NCBI RefSeq assembly: GCF_936943645.1
Contig: NZ_CAKZJO010000086.1
Span: 62,001-126,000 of the forward strand
DNA: 64,000 nucleotides
Direction of reading: 5' to 3'
Source: an uncultured Bradyrhizobium sp.
GTDB lineage: Bacteria; Pseudomonadota; Alphaproteobacteria; Rhizobiales; Xanthobacteraceae
Position numbers and translations under genes: made by a program
Notes under the pieces: model-generated
What the model saw: the letters and a program-made list of their open reading frames with translations, nothing else
Databases searched by the model: none
Told to the model about the DNA's origin: nothing
Shown here: in pieces, positions 31,070 to 39,325 of the stretch
Layout of the letters: each line of letters starts with the position of its first letter
Position numbering within the stretch: position 1 is the stretch's first letter

Positions 31070-32323
31070 CTACGTCGTGAGCCGCTCGCCATCACAGCCG
31101 GCAATCATAAGCGGCACCACGCTGCCCACGCGCTCGCCCACAATCGCCACCGGCAGATAGTGCTCGGTGCGCCCCTGGCCTTCGCTCTCGATCAGCACCT
31201 CGCGCGTGGCGCCGATCTCGGCTTGCAGCCGCTGGCGCAACGCCGCCTCACCTGCCGCTCGCAGCCGCTTCGCGCGCTGCTTGATCGCACCGCCAGCGAC
31301 CTGCGGCATCTTTGCTGCCGGCGTGCCGGGGCGCGGCGAATAGGGGAAGACGTGCAGGAAGGTCAGGCCGCATTCCTCGACGAGATCGAGCGAGCGCGCG
31401 AACATCTCGTCCGTCTCGGTCGGGAAGCCCGCGATGATGTCGGCGCCGAAGACGATATCGGGACGCAGGCGACGCACCTGCTCGCAGAACGCGATCGCAT
31501 CGCTTCGCGAATGCCGGCGCTTCATGCGCTTCAGGATCATGTCGTCGCCGGATTGCAGCGACAGATGCAGATGCGGCATCAGCCGCGCATCATCCGCGAC
31601 GGCGTCGAGCAGATCGTCATCCGCCTCGATCGAATCGATCGATGAGATGCGCAGGCGCTTCAGCTCCGGCACGTGCCGCAGGATCTGCTTCGTCAGCATG
31701 CCGAGTTTCGGCGCACCGGGCAGGTCGGCGCCGTAGCTGGTGAGATCGACGCCGGTCAGCACGATCTCGGCGTGGCCGCGCTCGGCCAAGTTGCGCACCT
31801 GCTCGACCACCGCACCCATCGGCACCGAGCGCGAATTGCCGCGGCCGAACGGGATGATGCAGAAGGTGCAGCGATGGTCGCAGCCGTTCTGCACCTGCAC
31901 GAACACGCGCGGCAGGCCGCTCGCATAGCCGTCGACGAGATGCGGTGCCATCTCCCTGACAGCCATGATGTCGCTGACGGCGATCTTCTCGCTGGCCCCG
32001 AAATCGAGAGCATCGCGCGTCGCGCGCCAGGCCTGGCTGCGCATCTTGTCGTCATTGCCGACGACGCGGTCGACCTCGGTCATGCCGGCGAACATCGCGG
32101 TCTGCGTCTGCGCCGCGCAGCCGGTGACGACGATACGCGCTGAGGGGCGCTCGCGCTTCAGTTTGCGAATCGATTGCCGCGCCTGCGCCACCGCCTCGTT
32201 GGTGACGGCGCAGCTGTTGATGACGATGGTGTCGTCGAGCCCCGCAGCTTCGGCTTTGCTGCGGATCACCTCGGCCTCGAAGGCGTTGAGGCGGCAGCCG
32301 AAGGTGACGATGTCGACGGCCAT
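31070..32323 (-). CDS. mtaB: tRNA ms2t6A methylthiotransferase MtaB
   Basis: Radical-SAM methylthiotransferase that converts t6A37 to ms2t6A37 in ANN-decoding tRNAs. The 417-residue protein has the three N-terminal UPF0004 cysteines (TFGCRLN, NSCAVT, VTGCAAQ). The radical-SAM cluster CDHRCTFC lies near residues 148-155, with the family continuation IIPFGRGNSRSVP. A C-terminal TRAM-like region (EVLIESEGQGRTEHYLP) follows. Its ATG shares a base with the dapF stop (TGATG), so the two are coupled. Confidence 0.95.
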   Translation of the reverse strand: MAVDIVTFGCRLNAFEAEVIRSKAEAAGLDDTIVINSCAVTNEAVAQARQSIRKLKRERPSARIVVTGCAAQTQTAMFAGMTEVDRVVGNDDKMRSQAWRATRDALDFGASEKIAVSDIMAVREMAPHLVDGYASGLPRVFVQVQNGCDHRCTFCIIPFGRGNSRSVPMGAVVEQVRNLAERGHAEIVLTGVDLTSYGADLPGAPKLGMLTKQILRHVPELKRLRISSIDSIEADDDLLDAVADDARLMPHLHLSLQSGDDMILKRMKRRHSRSDAIAFCEQVRRLRPDIVFGADIIAGFPTETDEMFARSLDLVEECGLTFLHVFPYSPRPGTPAAKMPQVAGGAIKQRAKRLRAAGEAALRQRLQAEIGATREVLIESEGQGRTEHYLPVAIVGERVGSVVPLMIAGCDGERLTT

Positions 32324-33198
32324 CAGGCGGCCGGCGCGAACAGCGCCGGATCGAACTTGCCCTCATATTCGAAGGTCGCCGTGCCCGTCATCAGTACGTG
32401 GTCGTCGCGCTCGCGCCATTCGATGCCGAGCTTGCCGCCGGGCAGCGTGATCTCGACCTTGCGCTCGGTCCGCTTCAGGCGAGCCGCAGCGACCGCCGTG
32501 GCGCAGGCGGCCGAGCCACAGGCCTTGGTCAGGCCGGCGCCGCGCTCCCAGGTGCGGATGGTGATGTGCTGGTCATCGACGATATGGGCGAGCGTGATGT
32601 TGGCACGCTCCGGGAAGATCGGATGGTTTTCGAGCAAGGGACCGAAACGCTCGAGATCGTAGGCGTTGACGTCATCGACCCAGAAGATCGCATGCGGATT
32701 GCCCATGCTGACCACGGAGGGCGAATGCAGGATCGGATTGTCGATCGGCCCGATCTGCAATTCGATGTAGCGGGTGTCGCGGAATTCTTCCGCCAGCGGG
32801 ATGTCCTGCCAGCCGAACTTCGGCGTGCCCATGTCGACGGTGTAGAGATCGGGCGCCGGGCCCTGCCAGGCGTTGAGCAGGCCGGCCGCGGTCTCGAACG
32901 TCGCATTGGTCTGCCCGTTCTTTTCGAAGATGCGCCGCACCACGCAGCGCATGCCGTTGCCGCAGGCGCCGGCTTCCGAGCCGTCATTGTTGTAGATGCT
33001 GATGAAGGCCTCGGTGCCGTCGAGCCGCGGCCTCGAGAGCACCATGAGCTGGTCGTAAGCCACGCCGCCATTCGCGGATGCCACCGCACGGGCATCGTCC
33101 GGCGTCACCCGGCCCGCGGAATCACGCATGTCGACAACGACGATCTCGTTGCCGATGCCGTTCATCTTGGCAAATGCGTGATTGGCCAGCGCGCTCAT
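32323..33198 (-). CDS. dapF: Diaminopimelate epimerase
   Basis: Converts LL- to meso-diaminopimelate for lysine and peptidoglycan synthesis. The 291-residue protein has both catalytic cysteines: AGACGNGMRCVVR near residues 77-89 and KACGSAACATAV near 224-235. The start FAKMNGIGNEIVVVD is typical. It heads the dapF-mtaB pair; 268 bases of intergenic space lie upstream, containing no feature I can name beyond the promoter space of the plus-strand gene at 33467. Confidence 0.97.
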   Translation of the reverse strand: MSALANHAFAKMNGIGNEIVVVDMRDSAGRVTPDDARAVASANGGVAYDQLMVLSRPRLDGTEAFISIYNNDGSEAGACGNGMRCVVRRIFEKNGQTNATFETAAGLLNAWQGPAPDLYTVDMGTPKFGWQDIPLAEEFRDTRYIELQIGPIDNPILHSPSVVSMGNPHAIFWVDDVNAYDLERFGPLLENHPIFPERANITLAHIVDDQHITIRTWERGAGLTKACGSAACATAVAAARLKRTERKVEITLPGGKLGIEWRERDDHVLMTGTATFEYEGKFDPALFAPAA

Positions 33199-33466
33199 GA
33201 AAATTCCCGAATTTCGCCTGTCTTATATGGCGATCCTTGCCGGCTTGGCCAGTGTTTTGCCGCCAGGCGCCAGCAAGCCCGCCAAGAGGCCTACCAAGAG
33301 TCCTGCCATGACGCATCTGTCATGGGACGAATTTGGCGCTCGCGTGTTAGAACGCGAAAGTTGGCGCGAAGCGGGATGCGCGGCCGGGCGCAGAGCGGAT
33401 TGGACGTAGTGGTTAAGGCCTTGGCGACTAGGGCGCCTTGGTGATCAAGGCCTTGGGGAGAATAAA

Positions 33467-34246
33467 ATGTTCAGGTTTCGTCGTCTCGCTTTGGCCGCGC
33501 TGATCCCGGCCGCGGCCTTGTCGCTTGGCCTGCCCGAGGTTCTGGCACAGAGCCCGAGCCCGACACCGGCCGCCTCGGCGAGTCCCGCGCCGGCCCCGTC
33601 CGCCTCCCCCTCTCCGGCAGCGAGTGCCTCGCCTGCGCCTGCAGCCACGCCCTCACCGGCGCCATCGCCTGCGGCCAGCGCTTCGCCGGCCCCGACAACG
33701 TCACCCTCGCCCGCCGCCAGCGCCTCGCCCAGCCCGACAGCGCCGCCGCCGGCCGCGGCCGCAACCCCTGCCCCGGTGCAGACCGCCGATCCGTTTGGCC
33801 TGGAGACCACGCTCGAGGCCAAGAAGGTCGTGATGGTCAAGGGCACCGCGAACTGGGACTCGGCCTTCGACACGCTGATCGACGCCTTCAAGGCGCTGAA
33901 CACGCTGCTGGACAAGCAGGGCATCAAGCATGCCGGCAACGCGATGATCGTCTACACCTCGACGGACGACACCGGCTTCACCTTCCTGGCCGAGATCCCG
34001 GTCGAGCAGGATCCCAAGAACTTGTCCAAGGACATGAGCATCGGCAAATCGCCGGAAGGCAAGGTGCTGAAATTCGTCCATCGCGGCTCCTACGACAACA
34101 TGGACAACACCTATGAGGCCATCACCAATCACCTCGACGACAAGAGGCTGGAGGCCAAGGACACCTTCATCGAGGAGTACCTCACCGATCCCCTGAAGAC
34201 CGCTGAGGACAAGCTCGTGATCAACGTTTTCGTGCCGCTGAAGTGA
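33467..34246 (+). CDS. Exported protein: low-complexity linker plus GyrI-like domain
   Basis: A 259-residue protein with a signal peptide (RRLALAALIPAAALSLGLPEVLAQ), then about 80 residues made almost only of Pro, Ser, Ala and Thr (SPSP/ASAS units, about residues 28-108). A globular domain from about residue 112 follows: LEAKKVVMVKGTANWDSAF, then FTFLAEIPVEQDP, GKVLKFVHRGSYDNMDNTYEAI, and the ending AEDKLVINVFVPLK. The last block matches GyrI-like / AraC-effector-binding domains, which bind small ligands and are usually cytoplasmic. An extracytoplasmic version on a Pro/Ala linker is unusual. The ATG follows GGGGAG. It lies 5 bases before a SIMPL-domain gene and probably shares its transcript. 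Confidence 0.82.
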   Translation: MFRFRRLALAALIPAAALSLGLPEVLAQSPSPTPAASASPAPAPSASPSPAASASPAPAATPSPAPSPAASASPAPTTSPSPAASASPSPTAPPPAAAATPAPVQTADPFGLETTLEAKKVVMVKGTANWDSAFDTLIDAFKALNTLLDKQGIKHAGNAMIVYTSTDDTGFTFLAEIPVEQDPKNLSKDMSIGKSPEGKVLKFVHRGSYDNMDNTYEAITNHLDDKRLEAKDTFIEEYLTDPLKTAEDKLVINVFVPLK

Positions 34247-34251
34247 GATCA

Positions 34252-34965
34252 ATGAAAAAGCCTGCCGTACTTGCTGCTTCGCTCGCCGCCGTTCTTGCCG
34301 CTTCGCTGCCGGCAACCTCCGCAATCGCCGACGATGTTGTCTCCGCCATTTCGGTGAGCGGCGAAGCCACGATCTCCGCGGCGCCCGATCTCGCGCAGAT
34401 CGATGCCGGCGTCGCCAATGACGCCAAGTCGGCGAAGGAAGCCTCCGATGCCAACAATGCCGCGATGGGCAAGGTGCTGCTGGCGCTGAAGGGCGCCGGT
34501 ATTCCCGAGAAGGACTACCAGACCTCGCGCCTGTCGCTGCAGCCGCAATACGGCCAGAACAAATCCACCGGCGCATCCCCGGTGGTCGGCTTCCGCGCCA
34601 GCAACCGCGTCACCGTGAAGATCCGCGACGTGACCAAGGTCGCCGGCATCATCGACACACTGGTCAGCGCCGGCGCCAACGACATCGGCAACATCTCCTT
34701 CGAGGTGACGCAGGCCTCGAAACTGCTCGACGACGCGCGCGAGCAGGCGGTGGCCGATGCGCGCCGCAAGGCCGAGATCTACGCCAAGGCCACCGGCGTC
34801 ACGTTGGGCGCGCCGCTGAGCGTGTCGGAAGGTGGCGCCCCCGTGCCGTTGTTCAAGGCGCGGATGGCAACGGCACCGATGGCTGCACCGGCGGCCGTCG
34901 CGCCGGGCGAGGAAACGCTGTCGGTGACTGTGAATGTGAGCTGGGCGATCAAGGCTGCGCAGTAA
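34252..34965 (+). CDS. Exported SIMPL (DUF541) domain protein
   Basis: A 237-residue secreted protein with a signal peptide (MKKPAVLAASLAAVLAASLPATSAIA) and a SIMPL/DUF541 domain: ISVSGEATISAAPDLAQIDAGV at the start, TSRLSLQPQY, GFRASNRVTVKIRDV and DARRKAEIYAKATGV. This is the BP26/YggE-like fold seen in oxidative-stress-related envelope proteins. The ATG at 34252 is only 5 bases after the preceding stop, so the two exported proteins form an operon. A GTG nine bases earlier overlaps the previous stop and is less likely. Confidence 0.9.
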   Translation: MKKPAVLAASLAAVLAASLPATSAIADDVVSAISVSGEATISAAPDLAQIDAGVANDAKSAKEASDANNAAMGKVLLALKGAGIPEKDYQTSRLSLQPQYGQNKSTGASPVVGFRASNRVTVKIRDVTKVAGIIDTLVSAGANDIGNISFEVTQASKLLDDAREQAVADARRKAEIYAKATGVTLGAPLSVSEGGAPVPLFKARMATAPMAAPAAVAPGEETLSVTVNVSWAIKAAQ

Positions 34966-35001
34966 GGCGCAAGAGGCACAGCGTGTGCGGCAACCACAGC
35001 T

Positions 35002-35190
35002 GTCGTCCCGGACAAGCGCGCCCCAAGCGCGCGCAGATCCGGGACCCATAGCCACATCAAGTGGTTGTCGTGCGATGTCAGCAACTCCGAGTCGTGGTCA
35101 AACTCCTCCCTGTGGGTATGGATCCCGGATCTGTGCTCCGCCCTGGACAACGCTACGCGTTGCCAAGAGCTGCGCTTGTCCGGGACGACG
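35002..35190. repeat. Family A palindrome, copy 2
   Basis: GTCGTCCCGGACAAGCGCGC opens the element and CGCTTGTCCGGGACGACG closes it. ACCCATAGCCACA and TGTGGGTATGGATCCC form the inner arms. This copy is longer than the others because of an extra GCGCGC arm. It lies between the SIMPL gene and a convergent minus-strand gene. Confidence 0.88.
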
Positions 35191-35252
35191 AGCTGCGTGT
35201 GTGGCGACAGCGGAGCAAACCGCGCGCCGTCGGATCTCCACCACCTGCCTGA

Positions 35253-35687
35253 TCAGTCGTTCGCGCCGATATCCGTCAGGAGGAATCCCGCCGGAGTCTT
35301 GGTAAAGACGAAGATGAGCTCGCCGCAGAAGACGAAGTAATTGTCGTTCTTCTCCTGATCGCGATCGTAGACGGCCTTGCCGCGCTGGATGCACGTGCGG
35401 TTTTTCGGCGTGAACGAGGTCCGATAGATCTTGGCGCCGAATTGCGCGGCGTCGCCAATTGCCTTGTCGTTCATGAACGGCAATTGTGTCATGGCGGCAA
35501 CGGCGGCGGGATCGTTTGCCTTCAGCGCCGCGCGAAACTTCTCGAAGAAGCCGTCGAATTCCTTCTGCAGGGCAGGAGAAGCGACGGCGTCCTTCGCCTG
35601 GGCGACGGCCGGAGCAAGGTTCACCAGAGCGGTCGCAAGCACAATTCTCAGCAAAAATCCCACAGGCCGGCTCCATCCATCGATCAA
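35253..35687 (-). CDS. Hypothetical exported protein
   Basis: A 144-residue protein with a signal peptide (VGFLLRIVLATALVNLAPAVAQA). The mature part is about 113 residues: EFDGFFEKFRAALKANDPAAVAAMTQLPF, FGAKIYRTSFTPKNRTCIQRGKAVYDRD and YFVFCGELIFVFTKTPAGFLLTDIGAND. The two Cys residues could form a disulfide. The ending GFLLTDIG resembles NTF2-like/DUF4440-type folds, but I do not assign a family. No ATG fits; TTG at 35687 with GGAAG nine bases upstream is the likely start. Single gene, convergent with the SIMPL operon. Confidence 0.7.
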   Translation of the reverse strand: MIDGWSRPVGFLLRIVLATALVNLAPAVAQAKDAVASPALQKEFDGFFEKFRAALKANDPAAVAAMTQLPFMNDKAIGDAAQFGAKIYRTSFTPKNRTCIQRGKAVYDRDQEKNDNYFVFCGELIFVFTKTPAGFLLTDIGAND

Positions 35688-35839
35688 TCAAGGTCTTCCG
35701 ACCGAAAGAAATCCATGGTGTTTTGTTGCGTCATGGGCTTTCTGGTTCAACGGCGCAGCGCCGCGCGCACGTGTCGCCATGAGAGCAAAGCGGACATTGC
35801 TTTGGTCGCATCACGCCGCCGGGCCTATGGGGACGCGAC

Positions 35840-36904
35840 CTAAATCTCCACCACCTGCCCCGGCTTCATCGCCACGAACTTCTCCTGCGCAATCTTTGCC
35901 GCATCGAGCGCTTCGACCAGCGCTTTTGCCGGTGCATCGATGGCCTCGTCCGTCAGCTGGAACGTGCCGTGATGATGCCCGAGCGCGGCTTCCGCGCCGC
36001 AATCGGTCAGCGCCTTCACTGCATCTTCCGGATTCATGTGCTGGTCGCGCATGAACCAGCGCGGCTCGTAGGCGCCGATGGGAAGGATGGCGAGGCGCAG
36101 CTTGCCGTGCTTCTCGGCAACGCGGCGGAAATGCCGGCCGTCGCCATAGCCGGAATCGCAGACGACATAGATTTTGCCCGCGGGCGTCTCCAGGACAAAA
36201 CTCGCCCACAGCGCCTTGTTGCGATCGAACATGCCACGCGCGCTCCAATGCCGCGTCGGCACCAGATGCACGGCGATCCCGCCGCCGAGCTCGACGCGAT
36301 CGTGCCAGTCGAAGGTTTCCACCTTGATCGTGGAATCCGAGCTGCGCATCGTCACGTCGTTGCCGAGCGGGGTGACCACACGCGGCGCAAAATTCTTGGT
36401 AAGCCGCGACAAGGTCGCGATATCGAGATGATCGTAATGGCCGTGCGAGACCAGCACGACATCGATGTCAGGCAGCTTCTCGAACGCAATGCCGGGATCG
36501 TTGTGCCGCTTCGGCCCGGCAAAGCTGACGGGCGAGACCCGCTCCGACCAGACCGGATCGACCAGGATGTTGAGGCCGCCGGCCTGGATCAGCCAGCTGG
36601 CGTGGCCGACGAAGGAGAGCCGGACCTTGTCGCCCTCGACCCGCGCCGGCGGGGTGTCGGCATGGGGGCTGGGGGCCCAATCCGGCCATTTCGCGCGCTG
36701 CCGCTTGCCGCCGAACTGCCAGCGCAGCACCTCGCGCAACGACTTTGGCGGCACGCCGTCCGGATCGAAGAAGGTCAGGCCGTCGAAATGGTCGGAGCCG
36801 GGACCGTCATAGGTTTTCATGTAGGACATCCAGAGCGAGGGAACACCGACCAGCGCGCCGGCGCCGGCAAGCAGTCCGAAAACGCGGCGTCGGGTGATCG
36901 GCAC
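35840..36904 (-). CDS. Tat-exported metallo-beta-lactamase-fold hydrolase
   Basis: A 354-residue MBL-fold protein of the UlaG/NAPE-PLD-like type. The N-terminus ITRRRVFGLLAGAGALVGV is a twin-arginine or anchor signal. The metal site is VLVSHGHYDHLD (HxHxDH) near residues 150-161, with GHASWLIQAGGLNILVDPVWSERVSP before it and CDSGYGDGRHF, IGAYEPRWFMRDQHMNPEDA and LGHHHGTFQLTDE after it. NAPE-PLD-like members cleave phosphodiesters of N-acyl phosphatidylethanolamine, but the substrate here is unknown. The start is a GTG at 36904. It is a single gene with 152 bases downstream free of features. Confidence 0.88.
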   Translation of the reverse strand: MPITRRRVFGLLAGAGALVGVPSLWMSYMKTYDGPGSDHFDGLTFFDPDGVPPKSLREVLRWQFGGKRQRAKWPDWAPSPHADTPPARVEGDKVRLSFVGHASWLIQAGGLNILVDPVWSERVSPVSFAGPKRHNDPGIAFEKLPDIDVVLVSHGHYDHLDIATLSRLTKNFAPRVVTPLGNDVTMRSSDSTIKVETFDWHDRVELGGGIAVHLVPTRHWSARGMFDRNKALWASFVLETPAGKIYVVCDSGYGDGRHFRRVAEKHGKLRLAILPIGAYEPRWFMRDQHMNPEDAVKALTDCGAEAALGHHHGTFQLTDEAIDAPAKALVEALDAAKIAQEKFVAMKPGQVVEI

Positions 36905-37044
36905 GGGCAGGCTTCTAGGGGCAATTGGGGCGGTAAGACATCACCGCTATATGGGCGGCACCGCAGAAAAAGGAACCCGTGGCCGAAAATGTCGTATTTT
37001 CAGAGTGTTGCTTGGGCGGAGGGGCTCCGGCGCCCTAACTTTCC

Positions 37045-37073
37045 TTGACTTTTGGGTGGGAGCGGCGTTTAAC
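37045..37073 (+). promoter_or_regulatory. Predicted sigma-70 promoter of ffh
   Basis: TTGACT at 37045-37050, a 17-base spacer, and TTTAAC at 37068-37073. Predicted start near 37080 would leave a leader of about 260 bases that includes the paired-hairpin repeat before the ffh start. Confidence 0.5.
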
Positions 37074-37189
37074 CCCGCCACTTTCTCGGAAAGGCTTTCT
37101 TTTCGACCCGCCGACCGGCCCTCGAGACCGGAGGTCAACGCCCGACAGCGCTGTGCGCCCTCGGGCGTAAAGGTGTTTGGTTTTCTGCT

Positions 37190-37320
37190 CCCTCGCCCCG
37201 CTCTTGCGGGGAGAGGGTCGGGGTGAGGGGCTCTCTCCGCGTGTGATGCGCGTCGATGGTCCCGTACCCCCTCACCCGCCGCCAAGAGGGCGGCGACCTC
37301 TCCCCGCAGGCGGGGAGAGG
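37190..37320. repeat. Paired hairpins in the ffh leader
   Basis: CCCTCGCCCCGCTCTTGCGGGGAGAGG near 37190-37216 in part and CCTCTCCCCGCAGGCGGGGAGAGG ending at 37320, with CCCTCACCC/GGGTGAGGG inner arms. Same class as 29534-29655. It ends 18 bases before the ffh start codon, directly abutting the ribosome site. Confidence 0.85.
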
Positions 37321-37338
37321 TAAAGAAGGACAACGGCA

Positions 37339-38883
37339 TTGTTCGACAATCTGTCGGAACGGCTTGGTGGCATTCTCGATCGTCTGACGGGGCGCGGTGC
37401 GCTGACCGAAAAGGACGTCGACGCCGCGATGCGCGAGGTGCGCCGCGCGCTGCTGGAGGCCGACGTCGCGCTCGAAGTCGTGCGCAGCTTCACCGAGCGC
37501 GTCCGCGAGCAGGCGATCGGCGCCACCGTCGTCAAGTCGGTCACCCCCGGCCAGATGGTGGTCAAGATCGTCCATGACGAGCTGGTCAACACGCTCGGCG
37601 CCGAAGGCCAGACCATCGACGTCAATTCCGTGCCGCCGGTGCCGATCATGATGGTCGGTCTGCAGGGCTCGGGCAAGACCACCACCACCGCAAAGCTCGC
37701 CCGCCGCCTGGTCCAGCGCGACAAGCGCAAGGTGCTGATGGCCTCGCTCGACGTCTATCGCCCGGCGGCGATGGAGCAGCTGGCCGTGCTCGGCCGCGAC
37801 CTCGACATTCCCACGCTGCCGATCGTCGCCGGCCAGCAGCCGCCGCAAATCGCAAAACGCGCGCTGGAGGCCGGCAAGCTCGGCGGCTACGACATCGTGC
37901 TGCTCGACACCGCCGGCCGCACCACGCTCGACGAAGAGATGATGGCGGAAGCAGCTAGCATCAAAGCTGCGGCCAACCCGCATGAAGTGCTGCTGGTTGC
38001 GGACTCGCTCACCGGCCAGGATGCCGTGAACCTTGCGCGCGCGTTCGATCAGCGCGTCGGCCTCACCGGCATCGTGCTGACCCGCGTGGACGGCGACGGC
38101 CGCGGCGGCGCCGCGCTATCGATGCGCGCTGTCACCGGCAAGCCGATCAAGCTGATCGGCACCGGTGAAAAGACCGACGCGCTGGAAGATTTCCATCCTG
38201 ATCGTATCGCCGGCCGCATCCTCGGCATGGGCGACGTGGTCTCGCTGGTCGAGCGCGCCGCCGCCAATATCGACGCCGAGAAGGCCGCGCGCACCGCCGA
38301 GCGCATGCGCAAGGGTCAGTTCGACCTCAACGACATGCGCGAGCAGCTGCTGCAGATGGCCAACATGGGCGGCATCAGCGGCCTGATGGGCATGATGCCC
38401 GGCATCTCCAAGATGAAGAACCAGATCGCGGCGGCCGGCATCGACGACAAGATCCTGAAGCGCCAGGTCGCGATCATCGATTCCATGACGCGCGACGAGC
38501 GCCGTCATCCCGACGTGCTGAAGGCCAGCCGCAAGAAGCGCATCGCGGCAGGCAGCGGCCAGAGCGTCGAGCACGTCAACAAGCTGCTCAAGATGCACCG
38601 GAACATGGCCGACGTGATGAAGGCCATGGGCTCGGGCAAACGGGGCCCACTCGCCGGCATCGCGCAGGCCATGGGCTTTGGCGGCGGCATGAAGATGCCT
38701 TCGCCCGAAGAGATGAAGGCGATGCAGGAAAAGATGCAGGCCGGCGGCGGTGGCCTTCCGAACCTGCCGAAGGATCTGCCGCCCGGACTTCGCACCGGCC
38801 TGCCAAACCTTCCGGGACTGACCGGGCTGAGCGGCAAGCCGACGCTGCCGGGCCTCGGCGGTTTCCCGGGCAAGAAGAAATGA
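37339..38883 (+). CDS. ffh: Signal recognition particle protein Ffh
   Basis: SRP54 homologue that binds signal sequences and 4.5S RNA and docks to FtsY. The 514-residue protein has the N domain, the G domain with P-loop GLQGSGKTTTTAK near residues 107-119, DVYRPAAMEQL, the DTAGR motif near 190, and TRVDGDGRGGAALS. The C-terminal methionine-rich M domain (MREQLLQMANMGGISGLMGMMPG onwards) ends in a Gly/Pro/Leu-rich tail. The start is a TTG at 37339 (MFDNLSERLGG), with AAGGA upstream. It leads the conserved ffh-rpsP-rimM-trmD-rplS order. Confidence 0.97.
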   Translation: MFDNLSERLGGILDRLTGRGALTEKDVDAAMREVRRALLEADVALEVVRSFTERVREQAIGATVVKSVTPGQMVVKIVHDELVNTLGAEGQTIDVNSVPPVPIMMVGLQGSGKTTTTAKLARRLVQRDKRKVLMASLDVYRPAAMEQLAVLGRDLDIPTLPIVAGQQPPQIAKRALEAGKLGGYDIVLLDTAGRTTLDEEMMAEAASIKAAANPHEVLLVADSLTGQDAVNLARAFDQRVGLTGIVLTRVDGDGRGGAALSMRAVTGKPIKLIGTGEKTDALEDFHPDRIAGRILGMGDVVSLVERAAANIDAEKAARTAERMRKGQFDLNDMREQLLQMANMGGISGLMGMMPGISKMKNQIAAAGIDDKILKRQVAIIDSMTRDERRHPDVLKASRKKRIAAGSGQSVEHVNKLLKMHRNMADVMKAMGSGKRGPLAGIAQAMGFGGGMKMPSPEEMKAMQEKMQAGGGGLPNLPKDLPPGLRTGLPNLPGLTGLSGKPTLPGLGGFPGKKK

Positions 38884-38983
38884 GGAATTCGTCGCGGCGG
38901 GATCGCACCGGTCTCACGTGACGCGGAATACCAATCAACCGAACAAAACGTACTTTGCAAACCACACTTTCAAGGAGAACTAG

Positions 38984-39316
38984 ATGTCCGTCGTTATCCG
39001 CCTCGCCCGCGCAGGCACCAAGAAGCGTCCCGTCTATCACGTCGTCGTCGCCGACTCGCGTTTCCCCCGCGATGGCCGCTTCATCGAGCGTCTCGGCTAT
39101 TTCAACCCGCTGCTGCCGAAGGACAACGAGACCCGCCTGAAGCTCGACATGGACAAGGTGAAGGCCTGGCTCGCCAAGGGCGCGCAGCCCTCGGACCGCG
39201 TGTCGCGTTTCCTCGATGCCGCCGGCGTCAAGAAGCGCGAAGCGCGCAACAACCCCGAGAAGGCCGTGCCGCGCAAGGAGCGCAAGGCGCAGGCCGAAGC
39301 CGCTGCGAAGGGCTAA
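38984..39316 (+). CDS. rpsP: 30S ribosomal protein S16
   Basis: A small-subunit ribosomal protein of 110 residues starting MSVVIRLARAGTKKRPVYHVVVADSRFPRDGRFIE, the unmistakable S16 N-terminus. The C-terminal extension (KKREARNNPEKAVPRKERKAQAEAAAKG) is the basic tail typical of alphaproteobacteria. The ATG follows AAGGAG at 38972-38977. It lies 100 bases after ffh and 9 bases before rimM, so it probably cotranscribes with rimM and trmD. Confidence 0.98.
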   Translation: MSVVIRLARAGTKKRPVYHVVVADSRFPRDGRFIERLGYFNPLLPKDNETRLKLDMDKVKAWLAKGAQPSDRVSRFLDAAGVKKREARNNPEKAVPRKERKAQAEAAAKG

Positions 39317-39325
39317 GGCTGGATC

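Larger units (their letters stand above)
36905..37338. other. Intergenic region upstream of ffh
   Basis: 434 bases between the divergent MBL gene and ffh. It contains a good plus-strand promoter candidate (37045-37073) and a paired-hairpin repeat (37190-37320). The stretch 36905-37040 shows nothing else recognisable. Confidence 0.7.

Noticed and set aside
33545..33780. Repetitive Pro/Ser/Ala coding DNA as a non-coding tandem repeat
   Set aside because: It stays in frame between a signal peptide and a folded domain, so it is a coding linker.
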